Part shown: piece after piece, positions 54,896 through 64,000 of the stretch | How the letters are laid out: every line of letters starts with the position of its first letter | How positions within the stretch are numbered: position 1 is the stretch's first letter | Assembly: GCF_029846175.1 (NCBI RefSeq) | Contig: NZ_JARWAC010000001.1 | Span: 186,001-250,000 of the forward strand | Reading direction: 5' to 3' | Length of the DNA stretch: 64,000 bases | Source of the DNA: Sphaerisporangium sp. TRM90804 | Lineage (GTDB): Bacteria; Actinomycetota; Actinomycetes; Streptosporangiales; Streptosporangiaceae | Notes under the pieces: model-generated | Told to the model about the DNA's origin: nothing | Databases searched by the model: none | The model's input: the letters and a program-made list of their open reading frames with translations, nothing else | Position numbers and translations under genes: made by a program

Positions 54896-56059
54896 ATGAG
54901 CTTCCCTCTCTACGCGCCCGCCGAAGAGCACCAGATGCTGCGTGAGACCGTGCGGGCCCTCTCCGACGAGAAGATCGCCCCGCACGCCGCCACGGTGGAC
55001 GAGAGTGCCGAGTTCCCCTGGGACGCCTACAAGGCCCTGCTCGCCGCCGAGCTGCACGCGGTTCACATCCCCGAGCAGTATGGCGGCGCCGGCGCCGACG
55101 CGCTCGCCGCCGTCATCGTGATCGAGGAGGTCGCGCGCGCCTGTGCCTCCTCCTCCCTGATCCCCGCCGTCAACAAGCTCGGCACCGTACCACTGCTGCT
55201 GTCGGCATCCGAGGAGCTCAAGCAGGCTTACCTCCCGCGGGTCGCGCGCGGGGAGGGAATGTTCTCCTATGCCCTGTCCGAGCCGGAGGCCGGCTCGGAC
55301 GCAGCCGCCATGAAGACCCGTGCCGTGCGCGACGGCGACCACTACGTGCTCAACGGCACCAAGATGTGGATCACCAACGCCGGCGTCTCGGAGTTCTACA
55401 CGGTCATGGCCGTGACCGACCCCGGCGCCGGCGCCCGCGGCATCTCGGCCTTCGTCGTGGAGAAGGGCGACGAAGGCGTGAGCTTCGGCGCCAAGGAGAA
55501 GAAGCTCGGCATCAAGGGCTCGCCCACCCGCCAGGTCATCCTGGAGAACGTCCGCGTCCCCGCCGACCGCATGATCGGCGAGGAGGGCACCGGCTTCAAG
55601 ACCGCCCTGGCCACCCTCGACCACACCCGCATCACCATCGCCGCCCAGGCGTTGGGCATCGCCCAGGGCGCCCTCGACTACGCCATCGGCTACGTCAAGG
55701 AGCGCAAGCAGTTCGGCAAGCCGATCGCCGAGTTCCAGGGCCTCCAGTTCATGATCGCCGACATGGCCATGAAGCTGGAGGCGGCCCGCCAGCTCACCTA
55801 CGCCGCGGCGGCCAAGAGCGAAGCCGCCATGCACGGCGACCGCGCCCCCGACCTCACCTTCTTCAGCAGCGCCGCCAAGTGCGCCGCCAGCGACGCCGCC
55901 ATGGAGATCACCACCGACGCCGTCCAGCTCCTGGGCGGCTACGGCTACACCCGCGACTACCCGGTGGAACGCATGATGCGCGACGCCAAGATCACCCAGA
56001 TCTACGAGGGCACCAACCAGATCCAGCGCATGGTCATGGCCAGGCAGCTCCTGAAGTAG
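54896..56059 (+). CDS. Acyl-CoA dehydrogenase
   Basis: A 387-residue flavoenzyme of fatty acid or branched-chain acyl-CoA oxidation. [17 protein letters not shown] and [15 protein letters not shown] are the FAD- and substrate-binding segments. [20 protein letters not shown] is a family signature, and the catalytic glutamate lies in [12 protein letters not shown], the short-chain/butyryl type position. The long frame upstream of ATG 54896 is antisense to ugd and is not coding. The leaderless promoter at 54884 supports the start. Confidence 0.93.
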   Translation: MSFPLYAPAEEHQMLRETVRALSDEKIAPHAATVDESAEFPWDAYKALLAAELHAVHIPEQYGGAGADALAAVIVIEEVARACASSSLIPAVNKLGTVPLLLSASEELKQAYLPRVARGEGMFSYALSEPEAGSDAAAMKTRAVRDGDHYVLNGTKMWITNAGVSEFYTVMAVTDPGAGARGISAFVVEKGDEGVSFGAKEKKLGIKGSPTRQVILENVRVPADRMIGEEGTGFKTALATLDHTRITIAAQALGIAQGALDYAIGYVKERKQFGKPIAEFQGLQFMIADMAMKLEAARQLTYAAAAKSEAAMHGDRAPDLTFFSSAAKCAASDAAMEITTDAVQLLGGYGYTRDYPVERMMRDAKITQIYEGTNQIQRMVMARQLLK

Positions 56060-56120
56060 TCGTCTCCGGAGATCTTCTCGATGGCGACGTGATCAGGGGC
56101 GACCAGGTCGCGGTCAGCGA

Positions 56121-57071
56121 CTACCGATTCGCGGGTGCCACGTCCACGGGAACGGCGGCGAGTAGCGCGCGGGTCTCGGTGACGACGCGGTCAGCGAAAG
56201 CAGGGTCACGGACTTGAACGGAGCCGACCATCGGCTTGCCGCTCTCGTCGTAGTACACCCCTGTCCGATCCGACCCGTCGGTCAGTACGCTGGTGATCAT
56301 TCGAGCGGCACGCTTCGGGGTGCTCCAGTGCTTGACGAGGGGCGCGAGCGGCGCGGCGACGTACTTGGCCAGAAACTGGACGGCGGCGTTCGCGTCGCGG
56401 CCGAGGCCGGTGCCCGGATTGAAGCCTGGTTCGACCGCGTTGAAGCGCAGCCGCGGAGTCTCACGCGCGAACGCCAGCACGGTGGCGAGGTTGCACTGCT
56501 TCGATGTGGCGTAGGCGTCGAAACCGGCTTTGGAGGAGCCCCCGGGCTGCCATTCGCCGCGGAAGCCGGCCTCTGCCGAGATGTAGCGCCCACCGCGGAA
56601 GCCGATGGCGGCCGCGGGCTTCAGTTCCGGATCCTCGACGCCCGAGCAGACGAACACGACGTTCGCACCGTCGGGAAGGTGCGGAATGAGCGCCTCGGTC
56701 AGAGCAAATGGTCCGAGGTGGTTGGTCGTGAAGGCGAGGTCGTACCCCTGTGCGGTTTGATCGGCGCGGGTCGGCATGATGCCCGCGTTGTTGAGCAGAC
56801 CGGCGATCGGAAGGCCGAGCGCGACGATCCGCGCGGCCGCGCGCCGCACGCTCGGGATGTCGGAGAAGTCGCAGACCACCGATACCGCGTGACCCTGGGG
56901 CCGCGCGTTGATCTCGGCTTCGACCTCTGTGAGCTTGTTCGGGTCGCGGCCCACCAGAATGACGCTGCCGTGCTCGGCGAGTTTGAGCGCGGTGCGCCGC
57001 CCGATTCCGGACGTCGGCCCGGTGATGATCCACGTCCTGGCGGGCGATCTGCTGCGGCTGGAGTTGGGCAT
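56121..57071 (-). CDS. Short-chain dehydrogenase/reductase
   Basis: A 316-residue SDR. The cofactor-binding loop is TGPTSGIGRR, the NNAG motif is LLNNAGIMPT, and the catalytic YxxxK is in YATSKQCN. GRDPNK after the second strand suggests NADP preference. It follows the TetR gene by 39 bp on the same strand and is probably controlled by it. The substrate is unknown; the protein looks like a protochlorophyllide-reductase-like SDR subgroup by length and motif spacing. Confidence 0.88.
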   Translation of the reverse strand: MPNSSRSRSPARTWIITGPTSGIGRRTALKLAEHGSVILVGRDPNKLTEVEAEINARPQGHAVSVVCDFSDIPSVRRAAARIVALGLPIAGLLNNAGIMPTRADQTAQGYDLAFTTNHLGPFALTEALIPHLPDGANVVFVCSGVEDPELKPAAAIGFRGGRYISAEAGFRGEWQPGGSSKAGFDAYATSKQCNLATVLAFARETPRLRFNAVEPGFNPGTGLGRDANAAVQFLAKYVAAPLAPLVKHWSTPKRAARMITSVLTDGSDRTGVYYDESGKPMVGSVQVRDPAFADRVVTETRALLAAVPVDVAPANR

Positions 57072-57110
57072 GTCGGTTCCTTCACGGTCGAGATCACGGG
57101 TGGATGGAGA

Positions 57111-57701
57111 TCAGGCGGTGGGCGGAGCGGCGGAGCCGGCCAGCACCCGCCAAATGGCGTCGGACGCGACCCTGCTGCGGGCCTCGGCTTCGGCAGGCTC
57201 GCGGATCATCTCGTCGATCGTCGCCTCGGCGATCGCGTTCACCAGGGTCAGGACGTAGCCAAGCGGCACGTTCTGCATCGGCCCGTTGGCCCGGCTTCGT
57301 TCCAGCAGGTCGGCGATACTGCTGAACGCGAAGCTCGCCGCCCGGTGACTGTCGGCGGTGATGTCATCCGCCACTTGGAGCTGTGCGAGCGCCCGCCGCT
57401 TGTCCGGGTTGGCCGTCGCCCAGCGCCACCACTGCGTCCACATTTGGCAGACCTGCTCGCGGGGTCCGTCCCCGGCACGGAGATCGGGGGTCGCCGCGGC
57501 GGCCATCTCCGCCTTCAGAGCGACGTAGAGCTCGTTCAGCAGCTTCGCTTTCGTGTCGAAGTAGGTGAACAACGAACCATTGGAGATGTCTGCCTCCCTC
57601 GCGATCGCCGCTGTGGCCGCCCCGAGCCCCTGGGACGCGATGACGCGGGTGGCCGCGCGCAGGATCGCATCACGCCGATCCTCACTCCGTGGTCTGGGCA
57701 T
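57111..57701 (-). CDS. TetR-family regulator
   Basis: A 196-residue repressor. RDAILRAATRVIASQGLGAAT and ISNGSLFTYFDTKAKLLNEL form the helix-turn-helix; the C-terminal ligand domain is unassigned. ATG 57701 is exactly 6 nt after a -10 hexamer, so it is leaderless. An inverted repeat over its promoter suggests autoregulation. It heads an operon with the SDR gene. Confidence 0.9.
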   Translation of the reverse strand: MPRPRSEDRRDAILRAATRVIASQGLGAATAAIAREADISNGSLFTYFDTKAKLLNELYVALKAEMAAAATPDLRAGDGPREQVCQMWTQWWRWATANPDKRRALAQLQVADDITADSHRAASFAFSSIADLLERSRANGPMQNVPLGYVLTLVNAIAEATIDEMIREPAEAEARSRVASDAIWRVLAGSAAPPTA

Positions 57702-57706
57702 GACCC

Positions 57707-57736
57707 GACTATATAAGAGAGTGTCTAGTCAGTCAA
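57707..57736 (-). promoter_or_regulatory. TetR-SDR operon promoter and candidate operator
   Basis: On the minus strand TTGACT (57731-57736), a 17-bp spacer and TATAGT (57708-57713) form a near-consensus promoter. The start codon follows 6 nt later. The arms GACTA (57707-57711) and TAGTC (57726-57730) bracket the promoter core and are a candidate operator. Confidence 0.65.
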
Positions 57737-57925
57737 AAATGTGGCTTCGCCGGGGCGACCTCGGGGCCCTGTGTCCACCTCCTGCCCGTTTCGCGTCGGC
57801 GTGGACGGGCGCGGTGAGTTCGTCCCGTAGCGGGGGTACGAGGATGAACCGTGCGGCGTGGTACTTCGCGGTGGTCTTCCCGGCCGGGTCCGGCGGCGAC
57901 TGATGGGCTGGAGCCGTTGCAGGCG

Positions 57926-58369
57926 CTACGCGAACGGCCAGCCATAGCGGTCGTGCAGGGCTGCGGCCACGCGGGCGAACTTGGCGGGTTCGAGGACGGA
58001 GCCCTCGCGGCGGATGTCGTGCTCGTCGAGTTCGAGAACGCGGTCCAGGCGCAGGTGGGAAACCCGTTGTTCGCGATCCCAGCCGCCGGAGCCGAGCGCC
58101 AGCCAGTCGTCCTCGTGGCCTGGGTCGGGATCACGGCTGGAGAGCATCATGCCCAGCAGTCGGCGCCCATGGCGGCCGACGAGCAGCAGGGGCCTGTCCT
58201 TGCCGCGTGTGGCGTCCTCCTCGTACGGCACCCAGGCCCACACGATCTCGCCGGGGTCGGCCAGGCCGTCCAGGTCCGGGGAGTACTCCAGGGCCACCGC
58301 CCCCTGTACGTCGTAGACCTGCCGTGCGACGCCGCGAACGGGGCGGGAACTCTCGCCTTGATCACGCAT
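57926..58369 (-). CDS. Solitary PemK/MazF-like protein
   Basis: A 147-residue protein. DPGEIVWAWVPYEEDATRGKDRPLLLVGR has the layout of the MazF/PemK beta-barrel opening (shown here in part: GEIVWAWVPYEED and KDRPLLLVGR), and MMLSSRDPDPG follows where MazF toxins have their catalytic S/T. MazF proteins cut RNA. No antitoxin gene lies next to it, so it may be a housekeeping or domesticated family member. The start codon at 58369 has no strong ribosome site. Confidence 0.72.
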   Translation of the reverse strand: MRDQGESSRPVRGVARQVYDVQGAVALEYSPDLDGLADPGEIVWAWVPYEEDATRGKDRPLLLVGRHGRRLLGMMLSSRDPDPGHEDDWLALGSGGWDREQRVSHLRLDRVLELDEHDIRREGSVLEPAKFARVAAALHDRYGWPFA

Positions 58370-58793
58370 GCCCGCAGCCTAGCGTCACCGATTCCGCGGC
58401 TGCCGCCCGAGGGCCGCCGGGTGGCCGGCGAGTGTGATCACGGTCGCTGATGAAAGTTACATCACCAGATGCGATCCACCACTTCTGATGTGAGCGGTTT
58501 CCTCCCGCGCCCGCCCGTGACGCGGGCTGGTCCGGCGGGGACCCGGTGCGCCGCCGGCACCGCACGAGGGATCGCCCCGGTCGTCAGCACCCGGCGCGGT
58601 GACGGATGCACCGGCCTCTGACCTGGCGGATCGGGCCCGCCCACAGCCGGATCGCACCGCAGGTATGACCGGCGGGGTCGCACCGCGACCCGCGGGCACC
58701 GCCACGGCGCCGAAGATCACCTGGCGTCGTGGTTCCGGGGCGGTCGGAGGTGCGCCTTCCCCCACTCCGCCGACTGTTGCCAGCCACCCGTGT
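58370..58793. other. Non-coding gap, first part
   Basis: No gene was recognised here. A 6-bp inverted repeat ACATCA/TGATGT spans 58459-58491 and a small GC hairpin lies near 58509-58527. Short frames in all directions lack ribosome sites. Confidence 0.5.
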
Positions 58794-58839
58794 TAATGCG
58801 ACATTACCGCCAGACGTCATTCGGCATACGTATGACGTC
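58794..58839. promoter_or_regulatory. Inverted repeats upstream of the beta-helix gene
   Basis: TAATG/CATTA with a 3-bp centre lies at 58794-58806. A larger repeat GACGTCAT/ATGACGTC with an 11-bp centre lies at 58813-58839, with a perfect palindrome CATACGTATG (58825-58834) crossing its right half. Such nested symmetry looks like regulator binding sites. It is 226 bp before GTG 59065; no gene lies in between. Confidence 0.5.
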
Positions 58840-58896
58840 ACGAGATGGTAACGCCGCGTCTGTCACGGATACCCCGGGCCGCCGCGCATCGCGTGA

Positions 58897-61758
<2,862 letters not shown>

Positions 61759-61773
61759 CGCGCGGTCCCACCT

Positions 61774-61807
61774 GGCCGCGGACGGTGTACGCACACCGTC
61801 CGCGGCC
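61774..61807 (+). terminator. Hairpin terminator after the beta-helix gene
   Basis: A perfect 15-bp stem, GGCCGCGGACGGTGT and ACACCGTCCGCGGCC, with a 4-nt loop, 15 bp past the stop codon. Confidence 0.85.
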
Positions 61808-61962
61808 GGGTGGGGGCCCGGCCGGGAGCCCTGAACACCGTCCTACCGGGTCACCGTCGGAAACCCGCTCCGGGCGGGCGATCACCGGCACGCGCCCGCG
61901 GCCGCCCGCCCCGAGCCGGTTCGGGGCGGGAGCCGTGATTCCGGGGGCCTTGGTGGAGCGGG

Positions 61963-62190
61963 TCACCAGAGCAGCGTGGCGACGGCCACGAGGCAGGCCA
62001 CGAAGGCGAGGGTCATCAGCAGGCAGCCGCCGGAGCCTCCCGCTCCCGAGGAGGATCCGCCCGACGAGTGCCCCCGTGAGGACCCGTGGCCCCCTCCGTG
62101 GCCGCCGCTGTCGCTGTCACCGCCGCCGCCGGAACTGCCGCCGCCACCGCTGCTGCTGCCGCCACCGCCGCCACCGTTCTCGGGAGGCAT
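61963..62190 (-). CDS. Gly/Ser/His-rich tail-anchored small protein
   Basis: A 75-residue protein. The first 55 residues are almost only Gly, Ser and His, with a few Asp. The last 20 (CLLMTLAFVACLVAVATLLW) form one transmembrane helix, so it is a tail-anchored protein. ATG 62190 has AAAGGAG 8 nt upstream, which supports translation. It starts 67 bp after the stop of the secreted protease gene on the same strand and is likely cotranscribed with it. The histidines could bind metal. I know no function for it. Confidence 0.65.
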   Translation of the reverse strand: MPPENGGGGGGSSSGGGGSSGGGGDSDSGGHGGGHGSSRGHSSGGSSSGAGGSGGCLLMTLAFVACLVAVATLLW

Positions 62191-62257
62191 CGCGATCACT
62201 CCTTTCGTGGGGAAGGTATTGCTGATCTGCGGGGTTCGAGCTCCGAGGTGATCTCGA

Positions 62258-63487
62258 TCAGCCGAGCACCGGTTCGATGTTGAAGTCCAGCCACGCGGTG
62301 CCGAAGTCCTGGAACACCAGGGTGCGGCCGATCGTGGCCGTGATGGTGCCCTTGGCGATGACCCCGTCTGACTCCCAGAGGCCGAAGACCGGCCCGCCGC
62401 TGTCACCGGCGCTGCCGGCGGAGCCGGCGTTGTGTTCGGCGATGGTGAGGTCGTAGTAGCACTCGGAGTTGCCGTAGACGTCGCGGGCGCACATCACGTA
62501 CGCGTCGGCGCTGACGAGGAAACCGCATCTCGCGCCGGTCACCGAGCCGGACGCGCACAGCCATTCACCCGGCGACACCCAGCCCCACCCCCGGACGCGC
62601 TTGGTGAACTCGTTCTGGCCCACGCCGCCGTCCCAGATGCGGCCCCCGACGGGAGCCGAGATCAACAGCAGGTCGTGGGCCACGTGCTCATAAGCTCCGG
62701 TACCGACGTAACGGCTGTCGTCGCCGTTGTTCCAACTGCCGCCGGGGCGGCCACAGTGCCCGGCGGTCAGTATGAAGGCCGAGTCGTACCTGATCACGGG
62801 GAAGCCGGCGCTGCACACGGAGTCGTTGTCGTTGTTGTTGATGCGCGCACCACCCCAGAACGGGGCCGTGTCGTCGAGCCGTCCGGCGAGCCGTGGGCGT
62901 TCCTGGCGGACGATGGTGGCCCGGATCCCGGCTGGTGGCTTGAGCTCGCCGGGGAGTGCGACCGGCAGGGGACCGGCCTGCTCGGTCTTGACGACGAGCC
63001 CGCTGCCGTCGTGGGCGATGACGACGCTGTGGAACGGCGTTCGCGGGTCGGCCCGCATGTGGTCCGCGATGGGGCGGGCCGCAGCCTCCAGCTCGGCGCG
63101 GGAATGGGAGGCGGGCGCCACCCGCACCCGCGCGGCGCGGCGGGCGTCCGCGATGGCGTCCTGGACCGCCCTCGGCACGGTGCCCTTCCACCAGACCACG
63201 ACCTCGTCTCCGCTCAGCGCGATGCCGGCGTAGCCGGCGGCCCGGGTGCGCTGGACGCTCCACCGGACGATGTCGGCGGCCTTCTTCAGCGGCTGCTGCG
63301 CTTCCATCCGGTGTCGCACGTCGTCGGCGATGTATCCGGAGGCGGCCGGGGTGGGCTTGGGGTCCTCCAGCGCCGCCGCCGTGGTCGCGGCGGCGGCCAG
63401 CACCGCGGCCGCGATCGCCAGAAGGCCACGGCGGACGCGGTCCGCCGTGCCCGCGTCTCCGCTTTCCGTCCCTGTGCTTTCCGTCAT
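62258..63487 (-). CDS. Secreted S1-family serine protease with propeptide
   Basis: A 409-residue trypsin-fold protease. An N-terminal hydrophobic segment ([18 protein letters not shown]) acts as signal, followed by a propeptide of about 160 residues as in alpha-lytic-type enzymes. The catalytic triad is in ILTAGHCG (His), VAHDLLLI (Asp) and SAGDSGGPVFG (Ser). Paired cysteines suggest disulfides (VCSAGFP with GHC; WLCASG with ARCGF). The ATG at 63487 is used. It diverges from the SARP gene. Confidence 0.9.
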   Translation of the reverse strand: MTESTGTESGDAGTADRVRRGLLAIAAAVLAAAATTAAALEDPKPTPAASGYIADDVRHRMEAQQPLKKAADIVRWSVQRTRAAGYAGIALSGDEVVVWWKGTVPRAVQDAIADARRAARVRVAPASHSRAELEAAARPIADHMRADPRTPFHSVVIAHDGSGLVVKTEQAGPLPVALPGELKPPAGIRATIVRQERPRLAGRLDDTAPFWGGARINNNDNDSVCSAGFPVIRYDSAFILTAGHCGRPGGSWNNGDDSRYVGTGAYEHVAHDLLLISAPVGGRIWDGGVGQNEFTKRVRGWGWVSPGEWLCASGSVTGARCGFLVSADAYVMCARDVYGNSECYYDLTIAEHNAGSAGSAGDSGGPVFGLWESDGVIAKGTITATIGRTLVFQDFGTAWLDFNIEPVLG

Positions 63488-63546
63488 GGGCCCGTCCCGT
63501 CGTGGGGGGTGGAGCTCTCATGCTGGATCCGGCCGGCAGTCGGAAA

Positions 63547-63564
63547 GTTGTCGATATGTTGTCG
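63547..63564 (+). promoter_or_regulatory. Heptamer direct repeats of SARP type
   Basis: GTTGTCG occurs at 63547-63553 and again at 63558-63564. The 4-bp gap and 11-bp period are the layout of SARP/AfsR binding sites. A CACTA-TG-TAGTG inverted repeat follows at 63565-63576. They lie 60 bp before the SARP gene and in the shared promoter region of the divergent protease. Confidence 0.5.
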
Positions 63565-63623
63565 CACTATGTAGTGGTGTGTTCACAGCCGTGCGCCGGG
63601 GCGGGACGGGAGAGGCGGTCACC

Positions 63624-64000
63624 ATGGAATTCCGGCTGTTGGGACCGGTGGAGGTGGTCTCGTCGGGAAAGACGTTCGCGGTGGGCCCACCCCAACGGTG
63701 CGCGGTGCTGGCGGCACTGGCGGTGGACGCCGGCCGCCAGGTCACCGTGGAGACCCTGATCACGCGGGTCTGGAGCGACCGGCCGCCGGAGCGGGCCCGC
63801 CGAGCGTTGCAGGCGCACGTCACCAGGCTCCGGCGAGTGCTCGAACAGGCCGGCGCCCACGGGGGGACCATCGCGCCCCTGGTACGCCGCTCGGGTGGAT
63901 ACCTTCTCGGCGTCGAGCCCGAGCGGGTGGACGTCCACCGTTTCCGGCTCCGGTTCCGGCAGGCCCGTGAGGCCCGGCGCCCCGAGCCCGAGCGTGTGCG
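63624..64000 (+). CDS. SARP/BTAD-type transcriptional regulator, N-terminal part
   Basis: The gene runs off the window end; 125 residues are visible. EFRLLGPVEVV opens an OmpR-like winged helix (QRCAVLAALAVDAGRQVTVETL and RARRALQAHVTRLRRVLE). DVHRFRLRFRQAREA begins the BTAD region. SARPs activate secondary-metabolite or secreted-enzyme genes in actinomycetes. ATG 63624 follows GGGAGAGG. The heptamer repeats upstream suggest autoregulation. Whether ATPase or repeat domains follow cannot be seen. Confidence 0.85.
   Translation, partial: MEFRLLGPVEVVSSGKTFAVGPPQRCAVLAALAVDAGRQVTVETLITRVWSDRPPERARRALQAHVTRLRRVLEQAGAHGGTIAPLVRRSGGYLLGVEPERVDVHRFRLRFRQAREARRPEPERV

Overview
The DNA is very GC-rich and uses GTG and TTG starts freely. 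It carries actinobacterial hallmarks: a mycothiol-dependent formaldehyde dehydrogenase, an acyl-CoA carboxylase epsilon subunit, a WXG100 protein with an FtsK/EccC-type ATPase, an IdeR/DmdR-type iron box and a SARP regulator. A filamentous actinomycete, perhaps of the Streptosporangiales or a relative, fits best; this placement is inferred from gene content and style only. No rRNA, tRNA, CRISPR array, insertion sequence or phage gene was seen.

Layout. 0.2-8.0 kb: sulfotransferase, gamma-glutamylcyclotransferase-like protein, LpdA-type flavoprotein, two adjacent membrane proteins that share a cytoplasmic domain, and the biotinylated alpha subunit of an acyl-CoA carboxylase. 8.2-14.9 kb: WXG100 protein, TadE-like protein, a 1672-residue FHA/FtsK-type ATPase and a lipoprotein. 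15-16 kb: a cluster of DnaA-box-like sites, cutA and a relatively AT-rich island. 16.0-26.9 kb: a tightly overlapping Flp/Tad pilus operon of 10 genes (CpaB, CpaE/TadZ, CpaF/TadA, TadB, TadC, Flp pilin, two TadE/G proteins, a LysM-BTAD membrane protein, a lipoprotein) plus a final secreted protein. 27-33 kb: MOSC protein, Ogt and Ada-AlkA DNA alkylation repair, NYN protein, and the carboxylase beta and epsilon subunits. 32.7-42 kb: an ABC exporter, PEP carboxylase, FdhD and a molybdopterin oxidoreductase. 42-47 kb: BirA, a PH-domain membrane protein, adenylate cyclase, the MscR/MBL formaldehyde pair, and bfd-bfr under iron boxes. 47-58 kb: a two-component system, GtrA, purK-purE, UDP-glucose dehydrogenase, acyl-CoA dehydrogenase, an SDR/TetR pair and a solitary MazF-like protein. 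58-64 kb: a secreted beta-helix/CBM13 protein, a Gly-rich tail-anchored miniprotein, an S1 protease and the start of a SARP/BTAD regulator.

The genes fit together in several ways. The carboxylase alpha subunit (6.3 kb), beta/epsilon subunits (31 kb) and biotin ligase (42 kb) belong to one acyl-CoA carboxylase system, and the secretion and pilus loci lie between them. MscR with its MBL partner could make formate from formaldehyde, and the nearby FdhF-type oxidoreductase with FdhD could oxidise it. The Tad operon appears complete for assembly except for a prepilin peptidase.

Three themes deserve attention. First, several normally compact proteins (EccC-like ATPase, PEP carboxylase, FdhD, Ada-AlkA) carry repeat-derived low-complexity insertions. 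Second, many genes have a TANNNT -10 hexamer 6-8 nt before the start codon and no ribosome binding site, which is a leaderless architecture. Third, there are several possibly undescribed arrangements: the paired membrane proteins at 3.3-6.1 kb, the LysM-BTAD membrane protein, and a 31-codon repeat-peptide ORF coupled between purK and purE.
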